DNA of 64,000 bases from positions 160,001 to 224,000 of the forward strand of contig JBBDHG010000008.1 of NCBI GenBank assembly GCA_037951165.1. The letters are read 5' to 3'. The notes under the pieces were generated by a model, which was not told where the DNA came from, did not search any database, and saw nothing but the letters and a program-made list of their open reading frames with translations. This DNA comes from Lophius americanus (taxonomy: Eukaryota; Chordata; Actinopteri; Lophiiformes; Lophiidae). How positions within the stretch are numbered: the first letter of the stretch is position 1; each line of letters opens with the position of its first letter. Of this stretch, positions 11,068 to 22,306 are shown in pieces. The translations under genes were made by a program, and so were the position numbers.

Positions 11068-13269
11068 TCTTGGAGCTGAAGAGCTGCTCGTTTTTCCATC
11101 TTGGGCACATGCAGTATTCCAACGCTTTAAAGTTTTATTGACACTGTGTGACTGCGGACTGACTTCCAGCTGACTTGAAAGTTGCCGCCTGCCCCTCTGG
11201 GACGGGTTAGATCCAGAGAACAAATATTTATTTTGTATCTTAAAAAAGGGATTCACGCTGTAGAACGGTCGTGCAAAAGGAAAAAAAAATATTAATGTTA
11301 TATCTACTTTAACGGATGAAACTCACTCGGCTGTTGCTTTCAAAATGGCGGTTTAGAATTTGTGCCGGTCTTGTCGGTCACAATAACTCCGCCCCCAGCC
11401 CCTGACGTAATCGGTTCTTGGATCTAGACAAACAAAGAGTTGGTGCTTGGGCTGTAGAAAAGCAAAGAACTGGTGCTAAGTCAGGCTCTGGCTCCAAACT
11501 AGCCCTGGAACCAACTCAGTGGAAAAGGGATAAAAGAGCGCTAGTGCAAAGTTTGATGAAGTAAAGGATCAGAACTGGCTGCAAAGACTTTTCGTGTCCA
11601 TGTATTTTCATGAGAGCACTCAGGTGATCAGGCTTACAGGTACGTTCTTCACGGTTCAGGTGCAGACGACCTTTTCCTGAAACAAACCTGCTGTATTTAC
11701 ATGTAGAGGGTTTTGTTTTTTTTGGCGTCTCCAGGAAAGCATCTCTTCCCTGGCACCTCCTCCGAAAACCTAATTTTTCCCAGGCTGAGAGCGACACCTC
11801 TGAGTCTACAGCAGGATTATTGTGTCCAAACAGCCGCCGAGGATCCAGGGAGATTCAGTTAAGCAAACGTTTCTCGGGAGTTGCTCTGGAAGCAGAATCC
11901 GATCCTCGGGTAGATCTAGTTTGTCCGGACAAGTAACGTCACATTTGACACTTCAAGGTAAAAGACAAAAGGTAAAGACAGGTGGAGGTGAGGGTGTGAG
12001 ACACAGAGTGAAGTGTGTGTGGCACCGCAATTATGGTCTTTACCGGCGCGAGCGCTCAGACGCCTCCGCCGTGAGACCTCAGGTGACGTCCTGACCCGGA
12101 CGGCGTTGGAAGAGCGGGACGTGTCAGGAGCTGCCCTTCAAAAGCTTTAGCTGCTGCGGGATCTCTGACCGCGAGCAATTAGATTCTGTTTTAACATGGC
12201 AGCATCATGTTTGAAGAAGACATCCTATCTGGATCTGTGTGGTTCCCTCCTCTGGTTATCAATCTGTCCTCACCTGTCTAATGAAGCCTGCAGGGGCCAG
12301 TGTCTGCTGTCTGCTGCCGATCCTGTCTGGGCTCCTCGCTCTCTGCCAGGAGGTGTGGAGGACGAGCCAGCAATTTATTTACATCGTTTTCTGCCACGAC
12401 TGCACAGCTGGGTACGTTTGCGAAAATAATGAACCAATGCGTTAGTTTTAGAGGTGCACCGATTGATGAAAACGGCAAATTGCCGAGGAGAGACACTTGA
12501 GGCCGGTTTAAACCCACTCGCCGACGTCTCACCAGTACCGCACAACCCCGAAAAGAATGTAATCACACACTTCAAATTGAATCGCCTGAGAAACGTGGCA
12601 AGTTACAAGCTAACGTTAGCAGAGAGGCTATATCTAGCGGGAGCTCAGAGCCAGCCACGAACCCTGAAGTCCCTGAACAAAAGCCAACGTAGAACATATA
12701 ATGGACTGAACCAGGAAGAACTGGATTTTAATCAATCCAGTTCTTCCTCGCACTAACGTCTATGTGGATATCAACATAATCCCTGCTATAGTTTTCTATG
12801 TTTTTGCGTTAATGTGAAGGGCTTTCAGCGGATAGGCTGGCGACTCCGTGACATCACTGGAGGGTGGCTGGCTGAGGGGTTTGGGGTGGATGGGTTGGTC
12901 TGGCTGCTGCTGTGAGTGATTGACAGCAGTCTGTAGGAGAGACCGATACGAGGAGTAATCATACATCCAAGGGATAAGGCCGAGATAAGACCACATAATC
13001 TGGTACAAACGCTGCAGAGTTCATTCTAGAATGAAGTTCAGGTGTGGAGCCAAACCGGGGATCAGGTGTGTGGGGCCATGCATTCACATAGACACACCTA
13101 CAAGAGGGAGAGGGGGGGGTGAGAAAAACAAGAAGAGAAAAACACCAGACTGTGAGAGTTTTGGTAAAGTGGCCATGAATGGTACAACTTTTTTTCTTTT
13201 TAAAGGCAAAAATAGAAGCAATGTCAAATTAAGTCCACGTGTTTACAGATGTGATGGAAGGAGGAGGCG
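11068..13269. other. Gene-free stretch
   Basis: No gene was recognised. Several short frames (up to 100 codons) overlap one another in different frames and have no recognisable domains. A hairpin at 12713-12748 is listed separately. Confidence 0.45.
12713..12748. repeat. Perfect 15-bp hairpin
   Basis: 'aggaagaactggatt' (12713-12727) is exactly complementary to 12734-12748 across a 6-nt loop. Confidence 0.88.
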
Positions 13270-13512
13270 TGTGTGTTAGTGTGTGGGGGGGTACGTGTTT
13301 GTGTGTGCGTTTGCATGTATGTGTGTGTGTATGCCCGTGTGTGTACGTCTTTCCCAGTCTCTGATGAGTGTAACTGTGTGTGTTTTTGTGTATGCCTGTG
13401 TGTTTGTCTGTGTTTGTGTGTGTGTGTCTGTGTGTGTGTGCGTATGTGTGTGTGTGCGTGTGTCTGTGTCTGTGTATGTGTGTGTGTGTGTTCGCGTGTG
13501 CGTGTGCGTGTG
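13270..13512. repeat. GT-rich microsatellite
   Basis: About 240 bp of interrupted GT repeats. The Val/Cys frames on plus and the Thr/His frame on minus (172 codons) are artefacts. Confidence 0.95.
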
Positions 13513-15256
13513 CTCCCAGTTCCTGTATCTGTTCTGTGGTTGGGCCGGGGGTTGGGGGGCTGGGATCGCTCCTCTCTTGGGAAGAAGTTGTTCCTAAATC
13601 TGTTTGTGCAGGTTTTGCCAGATGGAAGTGTTTTGAACTTCAGAACTTTACGGTCATTGCACAACATGGTGCAACGATGCTGTGATTGCCAGATAAAAGG
13701 GATAAAATGAAGATCCGTGCTCTCACTCACTCCGGCGCACACATCTGTTCATGTTCACTCTCAGCAGCCGTGGATCCTGTCAGCATCCCGCGTTGTGTCC
13801 AAACATTTAGACATTCACAGATGATGAGCCTGATTGCAAATAGAAACAGAGCTCATGGATTAGAGGTGTGATCAGCTGGTGGAAGGAGGCAAGGGTGGGG
13901 TTGAACCGGAGGTGCCGGTTACATACCAGAATCGTGTTTCTTGTTAGTTTCATGGCTCTTTTGGGAAAAAAAGCAGTATTTCTGCCTGGGGTTGTGAGCT
14001 TTAAGGGCCCCAAGGCTTCTTCCAGGTGGCATCAGGACACCAGTTTCTGTGGGAGTTAAGTTTCCTGAGGACGGAGGGTCTGGGCTGGGCCTTTTTCTGT
14101 CAGCAGCGAGGTGCTGGAGGTCCATGTCTGGAAACCTTGACTCCAAGATCTTCCAGACTTTCTTTCCCCCTGTAGGTGGAGGGAAGTAGATAGTCTACTC
14201 TGTCCTCCTCAGGTCAATTAAAAGACTGGAAAAAAATCCCTCTTTAAAGTTTGAATCAACAAAATAAATCTGCAAATGGAACACGTGAAAATGAGCTAGG
14301 TCAGATTTCTTCAAATAAGACGTGATATTTTGATAAAAGGGATCTTTAAATTAGCTGAGAAATCTCACTGGAACTATATTTTACTCATATTACACAATAT
14401 TGCTGGAGATCTGTCTCCTAAACGTTACGTTTTAAGCTAAAAGTTTATAGTTTACTCACCAGCGACATCTTTCTACAAAACACTGTATTTCTGAGATAAT
14501 TTACTTACCGAGACTTACTTAAGAAGATATTTCTTGTATTTGTCATATTTTACTTTAATTGTTCAACCTTAAGTCCAATTGTATCTAAATGTAGCTCACG
14601 TGAGTCGACATGGAAATCTGTCATGATCACAGAAGGAGGAAGGAGGAGGAGGACGAGCAATGGTTGTTACGGCGGCAATAACGTATGTGGAACGTGAATA
14701 AATGAACTGAATTGAATCTTCTATGGATGTGAAAGTGTTTGTGCGCAGCTTTGAGCCCGTTTTGATTGGTTAACCTTTGGTGATCCATTACTTATCTCGC
14801 TCTTTCCAGAGCAGCCATGTTTTCTGCTTTCCTGCCGGGTTTGTGGGAAGAGAAGAAGAAGATAACATCCTCTTCCTCTCATTGTTGTAGAGGAAGAGGA
14901 CGTTAAGACGTTTAAGTACAAGAGGCCGAAGGAGAGATTTATGTGACTGAAAAAAAGTGCAGATGTCGCAAATACAAAAAGGTGAGTATTATTATTCTGA
15001 TCTAAGTTTAATCCAGAAGTTTGTTTGTCTTCTCGTATACTTCTTCATATACTAAGAGAGTTAATGACAATTAATAACATTGATTAAGTTTCAGCTCTTC
15101 ATTTTATCCCGTATTATATTTAAGAACAAATACCTTTTTTACAACCTTATGAGACGTTAAAGGGTTTAAAGCCTTTAAATGCCACTTTTTTTTCATGACG
15201 CCGTGTTAATTATGACAAAAATGAACATACAATAATACTATAATATGAAATAATAC
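13513..15256. other. Gene-free stretch, possible old LINE-like fragment
   Basis: No gene was recognised. The sequence around 13570-13650 ('gggaagaagttgttccta' and following) resembles a phrase common in fish LINE-derived interspersed repeats, but it is too diverged for me to place. Confidence 0.3.
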
Positions 15257-15288
15257 AGTCCGGGGAAAAAATAATGCTTCCCCGGACT
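15257..15288. repeat. Perfect 10-bp GC-rich inverted repeat
   Basis: 'agtccgggga' (15257-15266) pairs with 'tccccggact' (15279-15288) across 12 nt. The right arm lies inside the LINE-derived coding remnant that starts here. Confidence 0.85.
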
Positions 15289-15530
15289 AAGCTCAGCACC
15301 ATGGTTGATTGGACCGTTTGTTCTGCTGCCCCTCGTCTGTGGAATGCCCTCCCTGACCATCTCAGGGCTCCACAGACGACTGACACATTTGAAAAAGGAC
15401 TTAAAACTTTCCTTTTTAGCAGAACCTATAACGTTAATTATCATTATTGCTTTTTAGTCATCTTTTTATATAGTTATTATTATATAATTTTTATGCTTTT
15501 AAGTGCTTTTACCTTGTAAATGTAATTTTA
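15270..15530 (+). mobile_element. L2/CR1-type LINE, C-terminal end of ORF2 (fragment)
   Basis: The plus-strand frame reads 'AAPRLWNALPDHLRAP' followed by 'TFEKGLKTFLF'. This is the characteristic C-terminal tail of reverse transcriptases of L2/CR1-group non-LTR retrotransposons. Only this tail and some AT-rich 3' sequence remain, as expected for a 5'-truncated insertion, so it cannot be active. Confidence 0.85.
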
Positions 15531-16300
15531 CATTTTACTCACTGTTTGATATAAAAACTTATATCTTTCACTTTTTAAAATAATGTTAGTTCCTGAAACT
15601 GCTTTCAACTAATCTATATTAATAATATTAATACTAATACTTATTTATTCAAACTAATTTACCGTCATTTAGATTTATTTTTTTCTCTACATTACAAAAA
15701 ATATCATTACTTCTCACCACTTTTTACAGACTTTATGATCGTAATCAAGATCCGAACTGATAAACTGTAAAATATTCACTTATTTTCAGGATTAAGAACC
15801 GCATTTATTTTCTCCAAATGAAGGAAAATGAAAACCTTCAGGCACAAAAATATATAAACAACATTTTTGAATCCAAATAGCCAGAAAGAAAGTCGAACCT
15901 CCTGGAATGTCTAATTCTTTCTATTTTCTCTAATGTCAGTGTGATCAAAAACGGAATAATTCTTGTTTGCACACCGAAATATTGTCATATTATTAGATCT
16001 GAGGTGGAAATGACAGAAAAATACACAACGTTTGTAAAAAAAACTGATGCCAATTACATTATCACAGGCAAAAATACCAGGATAAATAACTGATGATAAA
16101 ATATAAACACATTTTTGAGTGAAGAACGTTCAAAAGTTGGTCTTCAGGGATTTTTTGTCGTGTTTTCATTCCAGTAAATGAGGAAGAGGAGGACCCTGCT
16201 GCGTCTCGCACCATATCTACTTGATTTATGGTTCCTGTGTTTGGAGCGAGGCGCTTTAAATTCGCTCGGATGCTGCACTAAGCTCACTTAAAGCAACATC
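15531..16300. other. Upstream region of the factor D-like gene
   Basis: AT-rich with no exon recognised. A weak TATA-like word ('ctttaaattc' near 16253) lies about 50 bp before the start codon. The transcription start is not determined. Confidence 0.35.
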
Positions 16301-19297
16301 ATGGGGTCAGAGAGGAACGTTCTGCTGGCGGCTATTTTTGCTCTTTCCCTCATTTCAAACAGTGAGTTCATACTGAGAGCTTTCTTTAACAATAACTACT
16401 TATATCTGTCATTTTCTTTACTTTCACCATCATTTTATTACAGTATTTTTGTGCACCAATAGTTTTTTTTTCAGCGCATCTGTATTGCTACAATTCTCAA
16501 AATCTCTTATATTGTTTTGATTGTTGTGTATTATGTGTTGATTGTGTAATATTTGATGCAGAAAAACGATAAATTAACGCAAAAACAGATATAATGCATG
16601 CAAAACATGAAGTGACAGTAAATTTTGAATAAATTCAGACTTTTTATTTCAGGAATATACTATAATTTTGTGCATGTTGTTAGCGTAGAAACTATGGTAT
16701 GCGCTTGCTTCATGGTTAAACTTTTTTTTATTATAAATTTAAATGTACATACCAGCAAAATCTGTCACTAAGCCAGAATAATACTTTAGCAGCAATGACA
16801 AGCTTTTCAAATTTGTAAATTCTTAGTTTTAGCAAAGGTTTGTATTTTAACACAGAATCAAAAGTTCCATTCTATTCTGAACATACCAACCAGAAGTGGT
16901 GAAGTGGTTCATTAAGAAAGAATCTGTGTTTTTTCTACGTCAGGTGAGGGTATAATGGGTGGTAACGAGGCGGCGCCTCACTCTCGGCCCTACATGGCCT
17001 CCATCCAGATGCCTGATGGAGATAATATGAAGCACGAGTGTGGCGGCTTCGTGGTTGCGGATCAGTGGGTCATGACTGCAGCTCACTGTCTGCCGACAGG
17101 GTGAGACGCTTCTCATGAAGTATACAGATTTTTCTTTCGTGTGTGTGCAAGCAAATGATATTTATTAATTCCGTAATTATAAACCCAAAAATCGGGGATA
17201 TTACGTAAATCGCCATCTTCGTCGCAGATCCTTCGTTTTAATGCGATAACTCAAATTTTATGTCCCCGTAGATCTTAGTGCGAGGAAGGACTGGATTTTA
17301 CATGTGTAATATGTGTTTCTGCCTCTAGGGCAGAAATTTTATCTCAAAAAACGCAAATTAACTAACTGGAGTAGATCTGACTCATATTTTACCCATACGG
17401 AATTTTTTTTTTTTTACAAGAAGCACTTTTGTTTGGAACATATGTTCCTATTGGTCCAATTTAGTCCAAATTTACCTCACATGAAGAGATTAACTTATAT
17501 TTGTAATTTCTACTGCAATTATTACTATTCTACTCACTAGGTAGGATTTTTTGCACCAAAAAATCCACATTTTTTTTCCCTTTTCTTCCCAACCATACGG
17601 CCAATTATGTCCAAATTGACTCATATGAATGAAAGATGTCTATCTCGTATATTATTTCACTAGAATTGTCCATATTTCACTCACTCGGGGGAGCTTTTTA
17701 TTCATAAAGACAATTTCTCGTCCATAACATCTGTCTTCTTTTATTTTCTTTTATTAATTATCGAGTCACTATGGGATGTGATCTTAGAGCAGACTGCGGA
17801 CTTCATAGAAATAGTTTGGTTGAGTCGATGTAGACTCTTTGAGATGGGTCACATTTAATATGAGGAGTTCAATCAGGGGAATTGCTTGTACAACGCAGGT
17901 GATTGGGAGCTTTTCGAGGATATACCCTTGACAGCATTGGCCTAGTTATAATATTTATTTTAGTACATGGTTGTGCCTCCTGTAGATTATCCATGCTATA
18001 ATTCACATTCTTTTTTTGTTGTCACAGGGCCAATGGAAGGATGGTTGTGCTGGGTCTCCATTCTCTGAGTGAACCTGAAGAGACAAAGCAGACGTTTGAT
18101 ATTTTGGAATTTTACAGCCACCCAGATTTCAACCTAGAAACTTTTGATAACGACATTGCTTTAATTAAAGTAAGTGCATATCTTGTTTTTAATTTGTTTT
18201 GTTGTTCTACTTGAGAACTCCAAAATCCAAAATCAATGAACTTCTATGAAAAGAAGCAAAAACATGTTTTTGTTGCAGCTGGATCGTCCGTTTAACGCTT
18301 CGGAAGCCGTTAAGGCGGTGGCATACCTGAGAGCAGGTGGGACAAACCCCGCCACTGATGAGGAGGTGGAAACGGCGGGCTGGGGAGCCCTTGATGACCT
18401 TGAGTCCAGACCAGACAAGCTGATGGAGGTGTCCGTGGACATTATTAATAGACTACGGTGCAAACGATACGACTACTTTGGCAAAAAGTTCACCACCAAC
18501 ATGATGTGTGCTCACAAACTCTGCCCCGTACCCTGCAACAAACCATACAGGAAGCAAGACAGCTGTGATGTAAGTCTTACTTTCAGTCTTCTTCTCCACG
18601 TGGCAAACTGCTGGATTCTCCCAATGACAGCTGGGATTGGCTCCAGCCCCCAAGGACCCTGAAAAGGAAAAGGGGTTGAAATGGATGGATGAATATTCTA
18701 AAATTGTCCTGTGCTAATTTATTTATTCAGCTGCGAATAATTCATCTTACTTCTTATTCAATTGGAAGGTCATTGGTTAGATTCCTAGATGGATGGATGG
18801 CTGGCTGATGGATGGATGGACGTACGTACGTACGTACGGATGATGGATGGAAGGATGGACGTACGTACGTACGTACGGATGATGGATGGATAGATGTTAG
18901 TTTTCAGCTCAAATCCCTGCTGTGTGTATGTAGAACCTCATAGCTGCCATCATGGCTGTAGACCACGAGGTAGAAACACACAGGTGGACTCCGGACTTAA
19001 CGTCTCTCTTTATTCCAGTGCTTGATGGAGTCACCATTGTTCCTCATCAGATGCAGGTTTGAACACTGTAACCTCCTGTTTTAGAACTTCTCTTGTCTTT
19101 TTTTCCTCTGGCAGGGGGATTCTGGAGGTCCGCTGCTCTACAATGAAACAGTAGTGGGCATCACTTCCAGCGGGGGAAAGAAGTGTGCCCAGTTGAGAAA
19201 TCCTGGAATCTACACCATCGTCTCCCACTACACAGCTTGGATAGACAGCATCTTGAACCCGCCGCCGCAAACTCCAGCAGCAGGCTCCAGCAGCTGA
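16301..19297 (+). CDS. cfd: Complement factor D (adipsin)-like serine protease
   Basis: Five exons join in frame: 16301-16361, 16944-17100, 18028-18169, 18279-18569 and 19115-19297, giving 277 residues plus stop. All junctions are GT-AG. A hydrophobic signal peptide (about residues 1-20) is followed by a mature start 'IMGGNEA' at Ile24. The chymotrypsin-fold triad is intact: His68 in TAAHC, Asp115 in DNDIALIK and Ser220 in GDSGGP. Asp214 (position 189) predicts cleavage after Arg. 'GITSSG' has Ser where most S1 proteases have Trp215, as in factor D, and the end 'YTAWIDSIL' is factor D-like. Factor D cleaves C3b-bound factor B in the alternative complement pathway. Oddities: no Arg/Lys before Ile24, an insertion with two extra cysteines after MMCA (exon 4), and a Pro/Ser-rich tail. 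A factor D paralogue or granzyme-like protease is the alternative. Confidence 0.9.
17184..17965 (+). repeat. Dispersed unnamed repeat, copy C (cfd intron 2)
   Basis: This near full-length copy starts at 'atcggggatattac', passes 'gcgataactcaaa', 'gtgcgaggaaggactgga' and 'gaggagttcaatcagggg', and ends at 'tgtacaacgcaggtgattgg' and 'gatatacccttg'. It makes up most of intron 2 of the factor D-like gene, in sense orientation. Confidence 0.8.
18600..18900 (+). repeat. Interspersed-repeat tail plus GATG/ACGT minisatellite (cfd intron 4)
   Basis: 'agctgggattggctccagc' followed by 'gaccctgaaaaggaaaagg' and 'gatggatgg' is the well-known 3' tail of a fish interspersed repeat. From about 18785 a GGAT-rich tandem contains two runs of (ACGT)n (18820-18837 and 18859-18876). 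Confidence 0.8.
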
Positions 19298-19512
19298 TCG
19301 TCCTCCCTGTTTCCAGCACCTGACTGATTCTTCATGACTCGCTGATTTCTCCTACTATGAAATCAAACTAATACGCTGTCATGTTGGTAAAAGCTGCACC
19401 TTTCTCCTTTTCAGCTTATACACGGCTCGGGGTCAGGTTCACCAGTGGAGCCAAAGGCACCCATGAATGTTATATTTCACTTCATTTCATCAAGTATCTT
19501 TGTAAAGGGATC

Positions 19513-19518
19513 AATAAA
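19513..19518 (+). terminator. Polyadenylation signal AATAAA of the factor D-like gene
   Basis: A canonical AATAAA lies 216 bp after the stop codon, with GT/T-rich sequence downstream ('ttcttggttctttc'). It is a plausible 3' end of the transcript. Confidence 0.65.
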
Positions 19519-19987
19519 ATAGAATGACTCAAAGTCTATCCATCTTCTTGGTTCTTTCATATTTGATTATTTGTCACGATAAGCACCAAACGCACAAATA
19601 TAAGGCGTTGACAACAAAGAGCTCTTGAATCATGTTAAAATGGCAGAGAAGATTACACGGATTTCAAAATATTAAGACATAGCATTCCGAGTCATGGACT
19701 GCAAACACTATTTGATAATGAAATATAAACAGGGCTTCAGCTTTTTGGCAACTGAGCACATCTGACGGATGGTGTTTAGGGATGCAACTGAGAAGCAACA
19801 AGATATAAACCAGTAAATTTCATTTTTTTCTGTTGTAACATAAGGTCTGTCGATAAAATCTACAGCTGGACTCACTCTTCCTCCCTCCTGCCCTCACTCC
19901 TCTTGTAAACATAGATAGGAATAGTTCCTGATGTGTTCTCCTCCACTAGGTCGCTTGGAAAATCCACCACTTAATAAATAATAATTA
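19519..19987. other. Intergenic stretch
   Basis: No gene or recognisable repeat. Confidence 0.5.
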
Positions 19988-20665
19988 ATTATACTCCCGA
20001 AAAGTCGGGGATATTAAAAAATCATCTTTGCAGCGTCCGCCGCAGATTCCTTCGCGTTAACGCAATAACTCAAAATCTATTTCATGGATCATTTCCAAAC
20101 TTTATGCCCTCATAGACTGTAGTGCAAGGAAGAACTGAATTGATTTTGGGAAAGGTCAGTTGTAGATTTCCAACACTAGAGGGAGCTTTATCTCCCAAAT
20201 TTTCAATCATTGGTTCAAATTGTTTCAAATTTGGTGAATATGAATCGACCGAGGAGAGCTGTCGTGCAAATATCATATTTTATTCTTGTAGTTCATATTT
20301 TACTCACTAGGGGGGAAATTATTTTTGAGGAAGAAAAAACACTATAACTTAAAAACTATTTCAGGGTTAATTTTGAACATTTTATACCCACATAGACTTT
20401 GGGGCGTGGATTTATTTTTTTTGAAAAAGGTTTGTCTTTTTCAACTTTTCAACTTCCTTTTCAGTGTAAATTTGGTGCATAGAAATCAACTGGAAGAGAT
20501 CTATCTTGTATATATTATATTTCGTTCGCGTTTCAATCTTTTGTAAAAAATACCGGGGACACAACATTTAATCTGAAGCGCTCAACCAGGGGGATCGCTT
20601 GTACAACGCAGGGGATTGGGGACTTCTTCTTTTTTTCGGTGATGAGAGTAGAGGTCTAGTTTATT
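19988..20665 (+). repeat. Dispersed unnamed repeat, copy D (best preserved 5' end)
   Basis: It begins with a small palindrome 'cccgaaaagtcgggg' then 'atattaaaaaatcat', runs through 'gcaataactcaaaat', 'gtgcaaggaagaactg', 'acactagagggagcttta', 'tttactcactagggggg' and 'tgtacaacgcaggggattgg', and ends near 'gtagaggtctag'. About 680 bp, plus orientation. This copy is the best reference for the family. Confidence 0.8.
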
Positions 20666-21796
20666 TTGGCAATTCAAGATTTAGTTACAAATTGGTTTCA
20701 TTTGTATTCTTTTATTGACATAGATTCATAATGTGATACAATCACAAACATGACTCTGTGTTCTTTTATATACCTGCAGAGTTAAATGCCACTATCAGCC
20801 TAAATATCGCTATCGTGCTTACACGAGTAAATCAAAATTTTTCACCAAAGTTCATGAAGGACAGGGGGAAATAAAATCGAGTGGAAAAAAAATTGTATAA
20901 ATAAGATTCTTCCCCGGATTATAAAGTACATGAAGTGTGTCAGTAACCATAATTAGATTTAGTCAATTAATCAATCCAGTCAAAGTCATCCACTTTTTAA
21001 AGCATCTTTAATACTTTTTGTTATTCTCTCCATTTCTGAGATTTCTTAAATTGTTGCTTTCCATTTCTGGACTGGGAGACTCAAATGGTTTTAACCCAAC
21101 TCCCTGTTATTTGCTCAAAGGCTGCAGCTCTGGGTATTTTCTGTGTCGGTGCAGGTCTGTTTCCTGCTCCGGTGGTGATTTTCAAAAAACAATATGCACC
21201 GTTTTCATTTATTTTTTCATGATATGATAGAATGGGTGGCCCACTTCTGGTTTTTTTTCTTCTTCAAAATAAACTCACTAAACTCCAACACATTCTGAAC
21301 AGTGCGTTATTTTCTTATGTTCTCAGAGTTTTCGAACTACAGCCACTAAAACATTTTCTCACATATTAAATAGAAAATTCATCCAAAAAAAAAAAAAAAA
21401 AAAGTCGTGTTCCAGTAACCACTTCACTGAACTATGTATTTGCACATAAATAAAAGATTTTATCTCCTCTTGTGTCATATCAGCTGCCTCTCTCTATCTC
21501 TCCTCAGAGTTTTCGATTCTCTCCCAACCTCTCATCTCCTCCACTTCTTCAACCAGCTGGTCCTCCTCCACCAGCTGTCGCACCTTTCGGTCCAGCATCT
21601 TCATAGATGAGTCTTCTGTGCTCCTTTTCTTCCAAAGAGAGCATTAGCAGGAATTACACATTTGCATGGTGTAAGAAGAGCAGCCCTTCACAGGTGAGTC
21701 AGAGACTTGATGGGATTCTAGAGGTGATGATCATCTCCAGAGCTTTCCCTCAGACTGTGAAGATAACCACTGACCCACCATCATAAACATATTCTT
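20666..21796. other. Intergenic stretch
   Basis: No exon or named element was recognised. It holds a poly-A run (about 21386-21403) and short frames without recognisable domains. Confidence 0.45.
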
Positions 21797-21890
21797 ATAT
21801 CCCTGAAAAGTCAGAAACATAATGAAAATCATAATTGTTGCATATCTGCAGCAGATCCTTCATGTGACATGATAACTCAAAAACTTTTGT
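21797..21890 (+). repeat. Dispersed unnamed repeat, copy E (5' end only)
   Basis: 'tatccctgaaaagtcagaaa' through 'gatccttcatg' and 'gataactcaaaaactttt' matches the first ~100 bp of the copy at 19988 and then stops. Confidence 0.65.
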
Positions 21891-22306
21891 AGGCAGGATT
21901 GCGTCATCTCTCCTGCTGCTGCGCTGCTACTCATTCTTCCAGCTGTCAAAACGGCCCATAAACAAGACACTACCACAGCGTAAAATGGGGGGAACCGTTT
22001 GGTAACGTCGAATACGTCATGCGTAATTAACATGTAATTCGGCTAATACGATCATAAAGCCGCGAAATACTGTATCAAAATTGCATTAATAATCATATCT
22101 TTATGACAATATTTATTTAGAATTTCTTAAAGATACTGTTAATATATTTGTGACGCCCCTATATTTCCAATGGTTCGCTCCGTTGTCAGGCTATCCTGTG
22201 TGGACATTCTCCAGGGTGGAAAAGAAGATGTAGCTTCTCCGGCCTGTGAATTAAAAACGTCGGTCGCTTTGAAACGTAAATAGCGTGAACCGTGACATCC
22301 ATAACT
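21891..22306. promoter_or_regulatory. Probable dnaaf9 promoter/5' UTR region
   Basis: This is the region before the dnaaf9 start codon. It is less AT-rich and has more CpG than its surroundings, but no TATA box or convincing RFX X-box was seen. The transcription start cannot be placed from sequence alone. Confidence 0.35.

Noticed and set aside
10178..11173. 331-codon and overlapping 237-codon open frames rich in Ser/Leu
   Set aside because: They are translations of the CT microsatellite. Both frames are open only because the repeat lacks stop codons.
13224..13742. 172-codon minus-strand and 145-codon plus-strand frames
   Set aside because: They are driven by the GT microsatellite. The flanking non-repeat residues match nothing I know.
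15274..15519. 81-codon frame as a host gene
   Set aside because: It is the C-terminal tail of an L2/CR1-type LINE reverse transcriptase.
22280..22306. RFX X-box before the dnaaf9 start ('gtgacatccataac')
   Set aside because: Both half-sites deviate from the consensus, so it is too weak to report as a regulatory site.
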